A stretch of 64,000 nt of DNA, taken from Piscicola geometra (lineage: Eukaryota > Annelida > Clitellata > Hirudinida > Piscicolidae). Shown here piece by piece: positions 48,833 through 59,239 of this stretch. The translations under genes were made by a program, and so were the position numbers. Within the stretch, counting starts at the first letter, position 1. Every line of letters starts with the position of its first letter. The stretch lies in contig OX030957.1 in the NCBI GenBank assembly GCA_943735955.1, positions 10,653,100-10,717,099 of the forward strand, in the 5' to 3' direction. Under the pieces are notes generated by a model. That model ran no database searches, was not told where the DNA came from, and worked only from the letters and a program-made list of their open reading frames with translations.

Positions 48833-51645
48833 TCATGGCCTCACAGGGATCAGGCTGAACGAGTGCTTGACTCCTTCGATGAGAAGTCCTTCTTCTGCAA
48901 CGTCCTTGTCCGCTGGCTTGATGACGAAGACGCCTTCGCTTGCCTCCACCAGTCCGTACTATGGAGGTGGTTGTTGTGCTGCTAAAAGTTTCTTGAACAA
49001 AGCTATCAGAGCGTTTTTTTAAATAAAATCAAAACTTTTTGCTCAATTTGGTATAAAATAAAATTTAAAAGTATTAAAGAATATAAAATTATCTTTTTGA
49101 TTAGGATACTAACGTAAGAATCGATTGTAATAGGAGTAGTCACGTCTCTAATCAGCAGGAAGAAAGCACTGCCTTCATCGTCAGTGTACATGGCATACTC
49201 CTGTAGGGTAGGTTTAAAAGACATTTTAAAGTCGTTCTAATGCTCCCCCATTAGACAACTACAACAATGAAGTTCTCAAGTATTCATCACCATGTGGATG
49301 TCGTCTTTAACCATTTCGAGGCCTTCAATCTCAGAGCGAATAGTAGAGGTTTGGAATTTTTGCGGCACCATCTCATAGTATTCTTTTTCTGTGAAAGTTT
49401 CAACTCCACCTTCTTTGTGCAGATCGATCTTCTTGAGAGTCAACAAGATGGGCTTTGGGAGGCGAAGTTCCATCTCAATGGTCTCGGGCGGGTGTCGATA
49501 ACCTGGATAACGAATTGAATATTTCAAATAAATATTTTTCTGAATAATAAGTTTTATATGTTATTTTTAAGGCTGACTTTCGATTATTCGAGTTTTTTTC
49601 TTAATGAAACAATAACGGTACTGCGATATTTAAAGGGTTGGAACTAGAGGTCGGACATGGACGATTTTTCATTTCCGGTCCCGTCCCGTTCCCGAATTTT
49701 AATTCTCGTCCAGTCCTGTTACCGATGGACCATCAGAATTTTTATTCCCGTCCCGTCCCGTTCCCGCAACTCGATTTCCGGTCCCGAAACTTTTTGACCC
49801 GGTCTGACCCATTTCAACAACAAAAATGTTGTTTATTTATTTATTTTTGCTGCTGTTTTCACCGGTCCCAAACTTACTAGTCCTAATATTTCTTAAAGTT
49901 CATTATTTAAAAGTCTGAAAATATTTCTTTCAACAAAATAAAAAAACACGATTCAAATTTCAAATTATTATTGAAATGAAAGTATTGAAGTTAGTCATTG
50001 TTTTTGATTAATTCAATCAAGTTTTTATTGCTTTTAAAACGGGTTAAACCGTCAAATGTTTTAGCTTTCAAATTAGGTGATCTTGAGTCTGAAGTTAAAC
50101 GACAAATTCCGTTCACAGGGAATAGAACTTGCAGGTATTCTAAACAACATTTTAGCTACTTTTTGTAGTATTGGAAATTTTTTTTACTCCAATAGATTTA
50201 ACATCTTTATAATCTTCAATTTTGTTGGGACGTAATTGTGAATATTTTTACAATTCATCCTCTTCTGAATCTTTTTCCTCGTTCATTATTATTAATTCCT
50301 CAATAATGTTAGAAATATTTTTTTTGACAACATTTTTATTCTCCACAACTGCACAAATAAAATCATTCGTACAATTTGATAGTAAAAAATGTGTATTATA
50401 ATTTTAACGTTATAAAAACTAACATATAGGGTATAAATAACCATCTTTTTTTTTCTCAACGTCACTGGAGCTTGGTCTGGCTGTACAAAATGGAATTAAA
50501 TTTTCTCTAATGAAAGTCTTGGTATTTATTTTTTTCTATCCAAAACTCTTAAAATATTATTTTTTTATACTGGGGGATGCAACAGACATGCTGTCATATG
50601 AATAAGATGAATGGGTGAACGGGTAGCAGAGTGAATGAACGGGTAGCTGAGTCTGCAACGACTCTTGGCTTGACCAATAATGCAATTTTCTAGGTTCAAA
50701 TGCAACCAATGCCCTAGTAACCCGAAGACGCAAATAAAAATATGCAGCTTAAGTGGCCTTGAAGCCCGTTCAGGTTATACGCCACTATAATAATGTTCGT
50801 CATTATTATTATTAATGGGCATCTTTTTTTGCCAAAATGATCAACTGAGCATTCAACTGGAAATTAATAACTCAAAGTATAAATTTATGAAATAAAAATA
50901 ATATAACTGACCAGTTTGATTTCATCTGAGAAGTTTTCATCATCACCCATTTGTTCTAATTTCCCTAATATTTGGACTCGCCATAACAACTTCAAATGTA
51001 ATGTTAGAGATTTTGACATTGACAACGCAATGGTGACTTCTTTATACATTTCTATTGCATTTAGTACTTATTTTAAGTACGGAGTATCGATGAAATAGAG
51101 ATTTCCATACTTAGGAGTCTGCTGAAGTATAATTATTGAAGAATCCACTCCCAATAACTTTTATTCCCGTTTTTCCCGTTCCCGATTTAAAAGTTGATTC
51201 CCGTTCCCGACTTTCCCGTTCCCGATTTGAATATTGGTTCCCGTTCCCGTCCCGAAAACCTATTCCCGGTTACCGACTTTTCCCGTCCCGTGATTAATTT
51301 TCATTCCCGTGCCCGCGAGAGTCCCGCAGGTACCCGGTCGGATCGGGTACCCGGTCCGACCTCTAGTTGGAACCTTAAAATTTGTTTAAAAAATTTAGAT
51401 CATTACCCGTATATAAATATTAAAATAAACATAATTAGTTAAACACGGAAATTTTTACAAAAAACTTAGTAGTTAAAGCGCTTTTGGGAAATTATTTCGT
51501 ACACGAGCCTTCAAGCAATATTTAAAAGATCACATTTACATTGCTTTAAATGTTAATTTAGTATAAAAAATTAAACCCATAAGAAACCTGCCACCAGGAA
51601 AGCAGCTACAAGAACGAGCGACAGTGCTTTAATAACTTTGTTCAT
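48833..51645 (-). CDS. Small secreted protein of unknown family, four exons, 160 aa
   Basis: I do not recognise the family. Exons 51645-51588, 49502-49291, 49200-49114 and 48958-48833 join in phase with AG/GT borders. The first 20 residues (MNKVIKALSLVLVAAFLVAG) form a typical signal peptide, so the product should enter the secretory pathway. The mature part begins YRHPPETIEMELRLPKP and has no cysteines, which is unusual for a secreted peptide. It is mixed-charge (KKIDLHKEGG, EKEYYEMVPQKF, YTDDEGSAFFLLIRDV) and ends EGVKHSFSLIPVRP. A TATA box lies 38 bp upstream of the ATG. Intron 1 hosts a 1.72-kb hAT element. A diverged copy of its promoter and start lies at 59,240-59,400. The splice model is from sequence only. 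Confidence 0.7.
49645..51365 (-). mobile_element. hAT element, 1.72 kb, with 8-bp target-site duplication
   Basis: The ends TAGAGGTCGGAC and GTCCGACCTCTA are a perfect 12-bp inverted repeat. The flanks carry GTTGGAAC at 49637-49644 and 51366-51373. Both ends are packed with TCCCGTTCCCG words, unusually GC-rich for the window. About 50,040-50,180 the minus strand encodes a decayed hAT dimerisation domain (PASSIPCERNLSFNFR). Most of the transposase is missing. It lies in intron 1 of the secreted-protein gene and contains a SINE. Confidence 0.92.
50616..50815 (+). mobile_element. tRNA-derived SINE sharing the LINE A tail
   Basis: The head has an A-box-like GGGTAGCTGAGTCTG and a B-box-like AGGTTCAAATGCAACC, spaced as in RNA polymerase III promoters. 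The body ends with AAGTGGCCTTGAAGCCCGTT and GGTTATACGCCAC, then (ATT)n. The last part equals the LINE A 3' tail. The head's first 20 bp are partly duplicated. A second copy lies at 58,713-58,893. Confidence 0.85.
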
Positions 51646-51682
51646 TTTGGAGTGAAATAACTCTCGAAGCTATTGGTTCCTT

Positions 51683-51691
51683 CTATTTATA
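51683..51691 (-). promoter_or_regulatory. TATA box of the secreted-protein gene
   Basis: TATAAATAG on the minus strand, 38 bp before the ATG, which implies a very short 5' UTR. The surrounding 140 bp is conserved at 59,240-59,400 (GGTATAAATAGAAGGAACCA in both), supporting it as a functional promoter unit. Confidence 0.75.
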
Positions 51692-51879
51692 CCATTCAAA
51701 ATTAATAAATCAAAACAATGGGAAAAACTTTCAACTCTCATTTTGACCTGATTTTAAAGTATAAAGTCCACATGATTATGCCCCACCCCCTACTATAGAC
51801 TATAGTAACGTAGTTATGGGTGGAGCTTAAATCGGTTAGATTTAGCTAAATTATTATTTTTTGAATTAAATTTATTGAG

Positions 51880-51990
51880 ATTCACTAAACTCATTAATTT
51901 TTGTCTAAAAAAATAATAATTCATGAGCGCTCTTGAGTTTGATGAAAGAGCGTTATAGAAATTTATTTGATTGATTGATTGAGCACTCCA
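51880..51990 (+). mobile_element. LINE family B 3'-end fragment
   Basis: GAGCGCTCTTGAGTTTGATG, AAAGAGCG, then TATAGAAAT and (TTGA)n reproduces the hairpin and tail seen at the 3' ends of LINE B at 14,574 and 61,010-61,060. Confidence 0.7.
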
Positions 51991-52399
51991 AAAATGCTGT
52001 TTTGACAAAATATTTTTGGTTAAGTGCTTGAGAAATATATGAATTGAAAATATTTTTTAAAATAATACCTTGTTCATTTTTTTTTATGATTAAAGGAATG
52101 TTTGAAAAATGTTACAGGCAAAAAAATTGGAAAAATAAATGGGGCAACATCAAAAATGTCAAGTTCAAACTTTTGACCCCCAAAAAATATATTATTTTAT
52201 AATTATATTCAAGCGATTAAATTATGTCCGAATAGAGGCATCAAATACCTTCCTTTTCGTGTATTACATTATTTGTTATGATAAATATAAGCTGAGAAAT
52301 TTGAAATTGAATAGAGAAGGGGGTTTGACCTCGGCAAACTCGGAAAAGTTTGAAAAATGTGCATTTTTAATATTTTTATTTTGATAGATAACATATCTA

Positions 52400-52950
52400 A
52401 GCATAACCTAAAAGTTTCATTAATTTCTGAGGGGGAGGGGTGTAAAATGTAATTTATTTTGGTCGAAATTCAATGGAAAGACTTTCAAGAAATTATTGTT
52501 TTGAAAAATTTAGGGGAGGGGGTTCTTGTTTGGATGGACCCCAAGACCCCCCTAGCATCGCCGCACTTACTACAATTTATTATTGTATTTACATTGATTT
52601 ATGCCATGGTTGACGATTATCCTTCTATCAAAATGGGAATTGAGAAATGTGATTTTTTCAAAAAGTTATAAAGGTGAAACCTAGGACCCCCTCAGGATTC
52701 CCGCCTACGCCATAAAAAAATATATAATGGTGATGGAGTATTTAAGTAAGCAAGGAATATTTTTGTTTAAGACAGCAATCACTATAACACTATAACTACA
52801 TATACTCACAATGTATTACTGTATGAACATTCGCTTTTATGCCATGGTTGACGATTATGCTCGTATCATAATATAAGTTGTAAAAAAAATAAATTGTGAA
52901 AAAAAGTGGAAAGATCCTGACCCCAGGACTCTCCCAGGATCGCCGACCTT
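52400..52950 (+). repeat. Cluster of dispersed repeat R1 copies
   Basis: Two full-looking copies (about 52,598-52,710 and 52,838-52,950) begin TTTATGCCATGGTTGACGAT and end near ACTCTCCCAGGATCGCCGAC. A further end lies at 52,520-52,570 (GACCCCAAGACC, GCATCGCCGC). No protein is encoded. Confidence 0.65.
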
Positions 52951-52974
52951 GATACTAATGTCAAAAATGCTTAA

Positions 52975-53037
52975 AACATTGCGTTAAAATACGATTAACG
53001 CACGATTACAATTTTTAATCGTGGAACAGCTCTGATT
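52975..53037. mobile_element. hAT-like terminal fragment
   Basis: Ends GTGGAACAGCTCTG. Its inner sequence (CGTTAAAATACGATTAACGC) is found inverted at 54,378-54,470, so these are matching element ends facing away from each other. Confidence 0.55.
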
Positions 53038-53199
53038 TATAGCATTCAAAGTTTCAAAACTAGAACAATAAGAAAAACTTTAAACTATCTAAATTAAGTT
53101 GTTTAAAGTATATCTAGGTTAATAAATTAACCAATGAGTTTAAAGTTTTTCCCGTTGTTCTAGTTTTTAACTTTCAAGGACTTAATCATCAAATTTGGG

Positions 53200-53310
53200 G
53201 AGCGGGGATGGCTTAGATGGTAGACGTTGGACTTGCAACTCAAAGGTTGCCTGTTCGAATCCTTGACGAGCAACCGTGAACTATCATATACCTCACGGTT
53301 GCTCGTCAAG
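53200..53310 (+). mobile_element. tRNA-like SINE head followed by a perfect hairpin
   Basis: GGGGATGGCTTAGATGGTAG (A-box-like) and CTGTTCGAATCCT (B-box-like) lie 45 bp apart, with a TGC in anticodon position, as in tRNA-Ala. The T-stem does not pair, so it is not a functional tRNA. It runs into an inverted repeat: TTGACGAGCAACCGTGA at 53263-53279 and its exact complement at 53293-53309. Confidence 0.6.
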
Positions 53311-54377
53311 TAGTGGTGGGGGTTCAAGGGCTCGTAAATTGTTCACTAAAGATACACCCATGTATTTGAGCACTTCGATTGACGACAACTGCAACAAAAA
53401 TTTCAACAAAGTACAATTGACTACGACTATCATATACCTAGTGTATATGATGCGGTGTTTGCGACGTATGCATTGAAAGATGTGTACGTCGTGTGGAGTG
53501 GCGCTTCTGGCGCATAAGAACCATAGTTCTCAGAACCATTGTAACATGGCGTGCGTCTGTCAAGCTGTGAACGATATAGACCAAAAATAAAAATATATGT
53601 TTATATAAACTAAACAACTTGATCATTTGAAATTTTAATATTAAAATTGAGATAAATTAAAGACCTTAAAAATATTTAGTTTTTCAAAAAAAAAAAGATC
53701 ATGTCACTTGTATCTGTCAAAATCTAATAGAGTTTTGCCTATTTATTCCTTGAAAACACTGTCTTATAACGTGTAATGTAGGGGAAACCGGGGCAAGAAG
53801 ACGAGCCGTATCAAAATAAAAGTTTATAATTTTTTGAGCAGGTGGAGATTGGGTCCGGATCTCAGGACCCCCCCCCTAAGATTTTCAGCAGATCGCCGTC
53901 CTTGGTTCCCAGACAAGAATATTTTTCCAGTCATACTTTTTCTTTGAATTATTTATCATTTTTTCGTTTTTTGGTATATTTTTCTCATTCTGACAAACCA
54001 ACATTAAAGATTTCTTCGTCCATCATTATTTCTTCTAATTCTAATTCTCCAGCAGGTTTAAAAGAAACTTCTTCACCCATTATTTCTGGCACATCTTCAA
54101 CATCGCTTTCTTATTTCCCATCTCCAGTCTTAGGAAAATGAATAATCAATGCAAAAATGCTGCTATTATTTTAAATTTCATTTTAAGCTTTTTTAAATTA
54201 GTTATCTTTGAGGTTCTTTTATGAGCATTACATTAAATTTTTTAGATTAAGAATAATAATCAATTTAATCTGAAAATTATTCAGTGAATTTTTTTTATTG
54301 GATCCTACCAACGCTACCAGGTGGTAGCGTCTTGATAAACATCTAATTAAAAGAACATCAAACGAGATAAAAAGTAG
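53311..54377. other. Intergenic, low information
   Basis: Contains one R1 repeat end at about 53,840-53,905 (GGGTCCGGATCTCAGGACCC to CAGATCGCCG). Otherwise AT-rich without a supported gene. Confidence 0.4.
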
Positions 54378-54910
54378 AGCTGTTCCCTGATAAAAAATAT
54401 AAATCGCTGTTAATGGCTCGATTGAAAATTTTAATCGTGCGTTAATCGTATTTTAACGCATTGTTTTTAGAATATGTGGCATTATAAAAAATATCATAAA
54501 AAATAATTTTCTCGCAAATGTAATATAAATTTTTTAGACTTTATTTATAAAAGTAATCCACATTTGAAAGAGAAAAAAGAATCCATAAATGATAAAAAGT
54601 GCAATTGTCACACATTCTTTTGAAGCCAGTTACTGAAGCAAAAATGTAATCCACATATTAAAGAATAAAAACGAATCCATAAAAAATGAAAAATGAAATT
54701 TTCACTCATCCTTTTTGAGTCAGTTACTCAAGAAAACAAGTTTTCAAATTAGTTGGATCTAAAGAGGCTCTTTTCTTGTTAACTATGTGCCCTGATAAGC
54801 TGAATAGACGTTCACATGGAACTGTACTTGCAGGAGATGACAAGTAATTTGTTGCCAGTTTCTCAAGAGCCGGATATGCTCCTTCGTGTTGTTGCCACAA
54901 GAAAAGACAA
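54378..54910 (-). pseudogene. hAT terminal region and dimerisation domain
   Basis: The end AGAGCTGTTCC lies at 54,378. At 54,700-54,910 the minus strand encodes a hAT C-terminal dimerisation domain (LEKLATNYLSS, STVPCERLFSLSGHIVNKKR). This is a BED-type hAT 3' end; the remainder is missing or decayed. Confidence 0.75.
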
Positions 54911-55299
54911 CTCTCAAAGCCTACTTCAGATTATGTTCTCTAACGTTGAATGATTGACTTAGTCATCATTTAGGTATCTTCGTCTTCAGAATATGAAGCT
55001 ACATTGTTCGTAATTGCATGTTTGGTGAAGGCTGTATAGTTTTGAATGTTTTCTTACTTTCTACCATGGGCGTATCTAGCCGCGAACAAAAGGGGGAGCA
55101 GCTATTATTTTTACAATTTACTAAAAAATGTTTGCATCACTTAACACAAAAACAATACTAATATGCTTATTAATTATTTAGAACTTTAATTTTATATATA
55201 TAATATGAAAAAAAGTTTATTTACATAATATAGAATAAAAAATTCTACAGAAAAAAATCTTCATTTACATAGTATACGGAAAAAAATATTCTTCAAAAA
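54911..55299. other. Decayed transposon sequence
   Basis: Only weak traces (CCATGGGCGTATCTAGCCGC, near 55,070, resembling a transposon edge). No intact feature. Confidence 0.35.
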
Positions 55300-55770
55300 G
55301 AAGCTTTGGAAGGTAATTGGCAAACTTAGAAATTTTTTTCGATAAGTTGATTTCTGTTTGCTGAAACTCATTGATAATGAATGCTCAACATGGCCAATCC
55401 ATTGAGTCGGTTTTCACTAACAGTGCCTCTCAGTCATTCAAATCTATATTCAGATTGTCTTTTGAGTTCTAAAAAACCTTTAAAAAAAATTTTTCATTTA
55501 TAGTCACATCAATGTTTAACTGCTCTTTTCCGGAAATATCTGCGGTCTCGTTTTCCAAAAGACTATAAGAACAAGCTTGTTTAAGTTCGGAGACTATATG
55601 ATTTTTATTCTCCACAAAGATTTACTCTTTCTTTTTAAATAATAGCAGACCGATATAATGCATTTATTGGTCCGTTTTCAAAATGATGATGCAATTCAGT
55701 TTCACTGGCTTCAATTCGCATGCAGCATAAATCTTCGAACACTCTTTCATCTATTTTTTTCTTGTAAGGG
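55300..55770 (-). mobile_element. hAT 5' fragment, continuation of 58,895-59,164
   Basis: The minus strand matches 46,660-47,290 (GAGTGTTCGAAGATTTATGC, CCAATAAATGCATTA, ACTCAATGGATTGGCCATGT). The preceding part of the same element lies at 58,895-59,164, so about 3.1 kb of other elements interrupts it. Confidence 0.7.
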
Positions 55771-56039
55771 GTAAATCATATGAAGCAGAAAAAGTTACAC
55801 AGGAAAAAATTTATGATATAATCTGCTTATTTTTTTACAAAGTTTATTAAATGACTGGTTAAGTTGAATATCTACAGGAATCACATCCAGCCTTTTTTGA
55901 AAATTTCATGAGTGTGGTGTCCCTGTGTTCAAATATACTCTCTACAGCACGATTTCTCAAGTGGTGGGACGCAAAAGGTTGTGTATAAAATATATTTTTT
56001 ACAAAAATTAACTTTTTTATTTATTAATCTGTTGCTGAA

Positions 56040-56945
56040 GGAATCGATGAAATAGGTCGTAAAGTTGAAAAGCAGCGTATTGGAAGAGTAAAAAAGTCAT
56101 CATGTTTTGACATTCAGCTTGACGAATCCTGAGATTTTTTCAACAGAGCTCTTCTTCTTGGTTACGTTCGATTTGACGCAAATAGTGACATAATTCAAGA
56201 CGTGATGTTTTGCTTAGAGTTTCTTCAGCAGACAAAAAGTGCTGAAATTTTGAGGGTTATGAATTGATTATTTCAGTGCTTAGAGCATTTATAGGAACAA
56301 AGGTGATGGTGTAGGCATAAATGTTGCAGCAGCCATGAAAGGTTAACACTTAGGACTTACTGCCAGAAAAAAGTTTTAGCTTCCAAATGTAAGTCTGTTC
56401 ATTACATTATTTACCAGGGGATGCTGCTAGTAAAAAACTGAGCTCCAACATTATTAATGTGGTAAAAGTAGAAAACTTTATCCGAGAAAGTGGATGAATA
56501 CGCATTTATATTTTGCACTGTGTGAGGATATGGGTGCGAAAAAAATAACTTTGATTTTTCAAACGGAAGTCAGAGGGCTTTCTCGTGGAAATATCTTTAC
56601 TCGTCTATTTATGCTTTGAAAAAATTAAAGCCTACGCAAAGCCATGGAAGCATGCTCTGGTGGATGTTTTTAGCTCTTACAATATCGATCTTGTCGCATA
56701 ACTTCAGGATATTTTCGTTATTTTTAAGGAATTGAATCTGTCAGTGCAAGGCAAGAGTACCAACTGTTTCATTTCTTAGATAAAATCTGTGCATTTCAGC
56801 AAAAGATTGTTGAGTGGCCACATAAGGGAAAAGAAGTTTTCAGAAATTTCAGAAGCAATTGTAAACGATATTTTTTCGCCGAATGATCTAGCATTGCTAA
56901 CTGTTACAGTAAAGAATCCTTTAAAGGGTTTTCTGAATGCTTGAA
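56040..56945 (+). pseudogene. ZBED5-like hAT transposase relic
   Basis: Broken frames contain FFDIQLDES (catalytic Asp region), RALLLGYVRFDANSDIIQDV, MFCLEFLQQTKSAEIL, GVGINVAAAMKG, RESEGFL-like and LNLSVQGKS blocks in the order typical of ZBED5/ZBED8-like hAT transposases. Multiple stops make it dead. It lies inside the split hAT at 55,300-59,164. Confidence 0.8.
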
Positions 56946-57739
56946 TGAGAAATAATAACTGTAGAACAGTGGTTCTTAAACTGCTTCAAAGCAACGGACC
57001 ATTTGGCAATTTTTAATTGTCTTCACGGCCCAAAATTCACGAATCAAGAATAAAAAATAATTCCTGGTGACGAAGATCATTGTACGGAAAAATATGAATA
57101 AGAAAACCATTTTCGTTGTTTGGAAAAAGTTAAACGTGTGGATTTTGCATCAGTGTGCGTCCTGAATATCCTGAACTACAGATGTGAATTAGGAATTTCT
57201 TCAATGACACTAATGAAAACGGTGTCCGGACAATTCGTCGCAGGACAATTCGTCGCGGGCAATTTGTCGCGGGCAATTTGTCGCGGACAATTTGTCGCGG
57301 GCAATTTGTCGCGGACAATTTGTCGCGGGCAATTTGTCGCGGACAATTTGTCGCACGGACAATTTGTCGCAAGACAATTCGTCGGCGGAAAATTCGTCGC
57401 ATGGACAATTTGTTGCCAAAACCTGTCGGTCAGTCGGGAGAGAGCTCCATCACGTGTCGAGTGGGAGTTTATTTCAGTTTTTCACGTCTCGACATACGTG
57501 TTTTCTTGTTCGACCAACAACACCCTAACTTATTTTATTCAGCTTCCAAAATACGAAATTGGATTTTCGGAAATTAGCCTATACTTCTAAAACCAAAATC
57601 TTCGGGCTTTTGATGAGTGGATTTCCATAGATCGAAATAAAAACAGCTCGAGCATTTATTAAGTAATAGCAATAAAAACAATGGAATTTAAAATTTAACT
57701 AGAAGAAAATTTTTCGGTAAGTAGTCCTATAATAAAACT

Positions 57740-57992
57740 AATTAACCAAATTGATGTTGTGGATGCATCCTCTCAAGTAATCGAGTGATGATCGATTCTC
57801 GTAATCGAGCACAACAGTGCGCAGTCGAATTTTGAGATCTTGATACTTCTTTTGAGAGGAGGATCTTCGCCAGCAAGAAGACGCTCGATGATCATCTGGT
57901 TGTTGCTCTGCTCCTTCTGGAGTTTGACTGCTAACCTTGGCAGAGTTGGATGCGCAATTTGAACTGACCGTGCAAATGCACTGTGCCATCCT
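57740..57992 (-). pseudogene. MULE transposase C-terminal fragment
   Basis: The minus strand reads VEGWHSAFARSVQIAHPTL, KLQKEQSNNQMIIERLLAGE, then after one frameshift KKYQDLKIRLRTVV and LDYLRGCIHNI. This is the conserved end of FLYWCH-type MULE transposases. The preceding codons are replaced by the triplet array. Confidence 0.8.
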
Positions 57993-58022
57993 TCCACTAC
58001 TACTACTACTACTACTACTACA

Positions 58023-58069
<47 letters not shown>

Positions 58070-58088
58070 AACTACTACTACTACTACA

Positions 58089-58159
<71 letters not shown>

Positions 58160-58160
58160 A

Positions 58161-58234
<74 letters not shown>

Positions 58235-58252
58235 TACTACTACTACTACTAC
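57993..58252 (+). repeat. (TAC)n microsatellite
   Basis: About 260 bp of ACT/TAC triplets with regular ACA interruptions, directly joined to the VEGWH codons of the MULE fragment. Frames of poly-Val or poly-Leu are artefacts. Confidence 0.95.
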
Positions 58253-58712
58253 TCTCAATATTTTGTCTTTATTTTGATTGGTTTGATTTATACATTTATA
58301 TATTTATTTTAATACAGAGATAGACAGTATTTGTTTTGTGCGACGAATTGTCCGTGTGACAAATTGTCCTGCGACAAATTGTCCTGCGACAAATTGTCCG
58401 TGCGATAAATTGTCCGCGACAAATTGTCCTGCGACGAATTGCCCTAGAACCAATGAAAACCATAAATTGTTTCAATGTCCTTAGTTTCTTGTGAATCACT
58501 TTGACTGACATAAAACTTCTAAATAATTTGCTCGTTAGTCCATAAACAAAAACTCATGCGTCTCAATAATTATGACTATTACTACATTAATTCATAGTTT
58601 TAGATAAATATTGCTTTCCCATTTTCATGTTTGGTGTTTTCGGGCCATGAAGACTATAAAAAAATTGCCAAGTGGTCCGTTGCTTCGAAAAGTTTAAGAA
58701 CCACTGTTCTAT

Positions 58713-58893
58713 GTGAACGGGTAGCTGAGTCGGCAACGACTCTCGGCTGACCAAAAATGAAAAGTTCAAAGTTCAAGTGCAACCAATGCCCTAGTAACCC
58801 AAAGGCGAAGATGAAAATATACAGCCTAAGTGGCCTCGAAGCCCGTTCGGGTTATACGCCACTATAATAATGTTCGTCATTATTATTATTATT
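58713..58893 (+). mobile_element. tRNA-derived SINE, second copy
   Basis: TGAACGGGTAGCTGAGTCGG (A-box), AAGTTCAAGTGCAACC (B-box), then AAGTGGCCTCGAAGCCCGTT, CGGGTTATACGCCAC and (ATT)n. Closely matches 50,616-50,815 along its whole length. Confidence 0.85.
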
Positions 58894-58894
58894 A

Positions 58895-59164
58895 CAGCAT
58901 TCATGTATATTTAAAAATGTGATAAATAGTCTTTCAAACTGGTTGAAATAATAAGCAATATTTGCAAATGCATTTTTCGATTTTTGAGTACACCAGCCAC
59001 GAGAGTATATTTCCAACCATTGATAGGTAACTCATTGTTATTAAGCTATTTGTGAATATGTACTAAAACAAAAGAAGTTTTTAACACTTTCCTACTAATT
59101 GAAGTTTTCCCCAGTTATAAAAAGAGGCAGCTGGCCCCCCATTGGCCCCCTTTGCCCCCCCCTG
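58895..59164 (-). mobile_element. hAT 5' end, outer part of the split element
   Basis: The minus strand starts CAGGGGGGGGCAAAGGGGGC, a G-rich hAT-like end, then TTTTTATAACTGGGG and CTACCTATCAATGGTTGGAA, matching 46,425-46,620. It continues at 55,770. Confidence 0.65.
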
Positions 59165-59239
59165 GATAAGCCCTTTAATCTAAGTATCAAGTTAAAATGT
59201 TCATTGTTGTTTTTTTCTACCAATGATTAGCATTTGGGA

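Larger units (their letters stand above)
57221..58451 (-). mobile_element. MULE derivative with perfect 9-bp target-site duplication
   Basis: AATGAAAAC occurs at 57212-57220 and 58452-58460, the 9-bp length typical of Mutator-like elements. The ends GGTGTCCGGACAATTCGTCG and, inverted, GGTTCTAGGGCAATTCGTCG form the TIR. They continue into tandem 13-16-bp words around the palindrome GACAATTTGTC: about 12 at the left, seven at the right. The interior keeps a transposase C-terminal fragment and a triplet repeat. It is non-autonomous. Confidence 0.92.
56967..58706. mobile_element. Short hAT-type element (host of the MULE)
   Basis: The outer ends are inverted copies of CAGTGGTTCTTAAACT followed by GCAACGGACCA and TTGGCAATTTTT. 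CAGTGGTTCTTAAAC is a typical hAT start. Subtracting the MULE (57,221-58,451) and its duplication leaves about 500 bp, the size of a MITE. No convincing target-site duplication was found because a SINE abuts the right end. Confidence 0.75.

Noticed and set aside
48816..49022. Plus-strand small protein
   Set aside because: It is the antisense shadow of the last exon of the secreted-protein gene on the minus strand.
53204..53275. Functional tRNA-Ala (TGC)
   Set aside because: A- and B-box-like motifs are present but the T-stem does not pair and the acceptor arm is missing; a SINE head is more likely.
57120..57590. Gene encoding RGQFVADNLSRAICRGQFVA-type repeats
   Set aside because: The frame is the tandem GACAATTTGTCGC word of the MULE terminal repeat, bounded by the 9-bp duplication.
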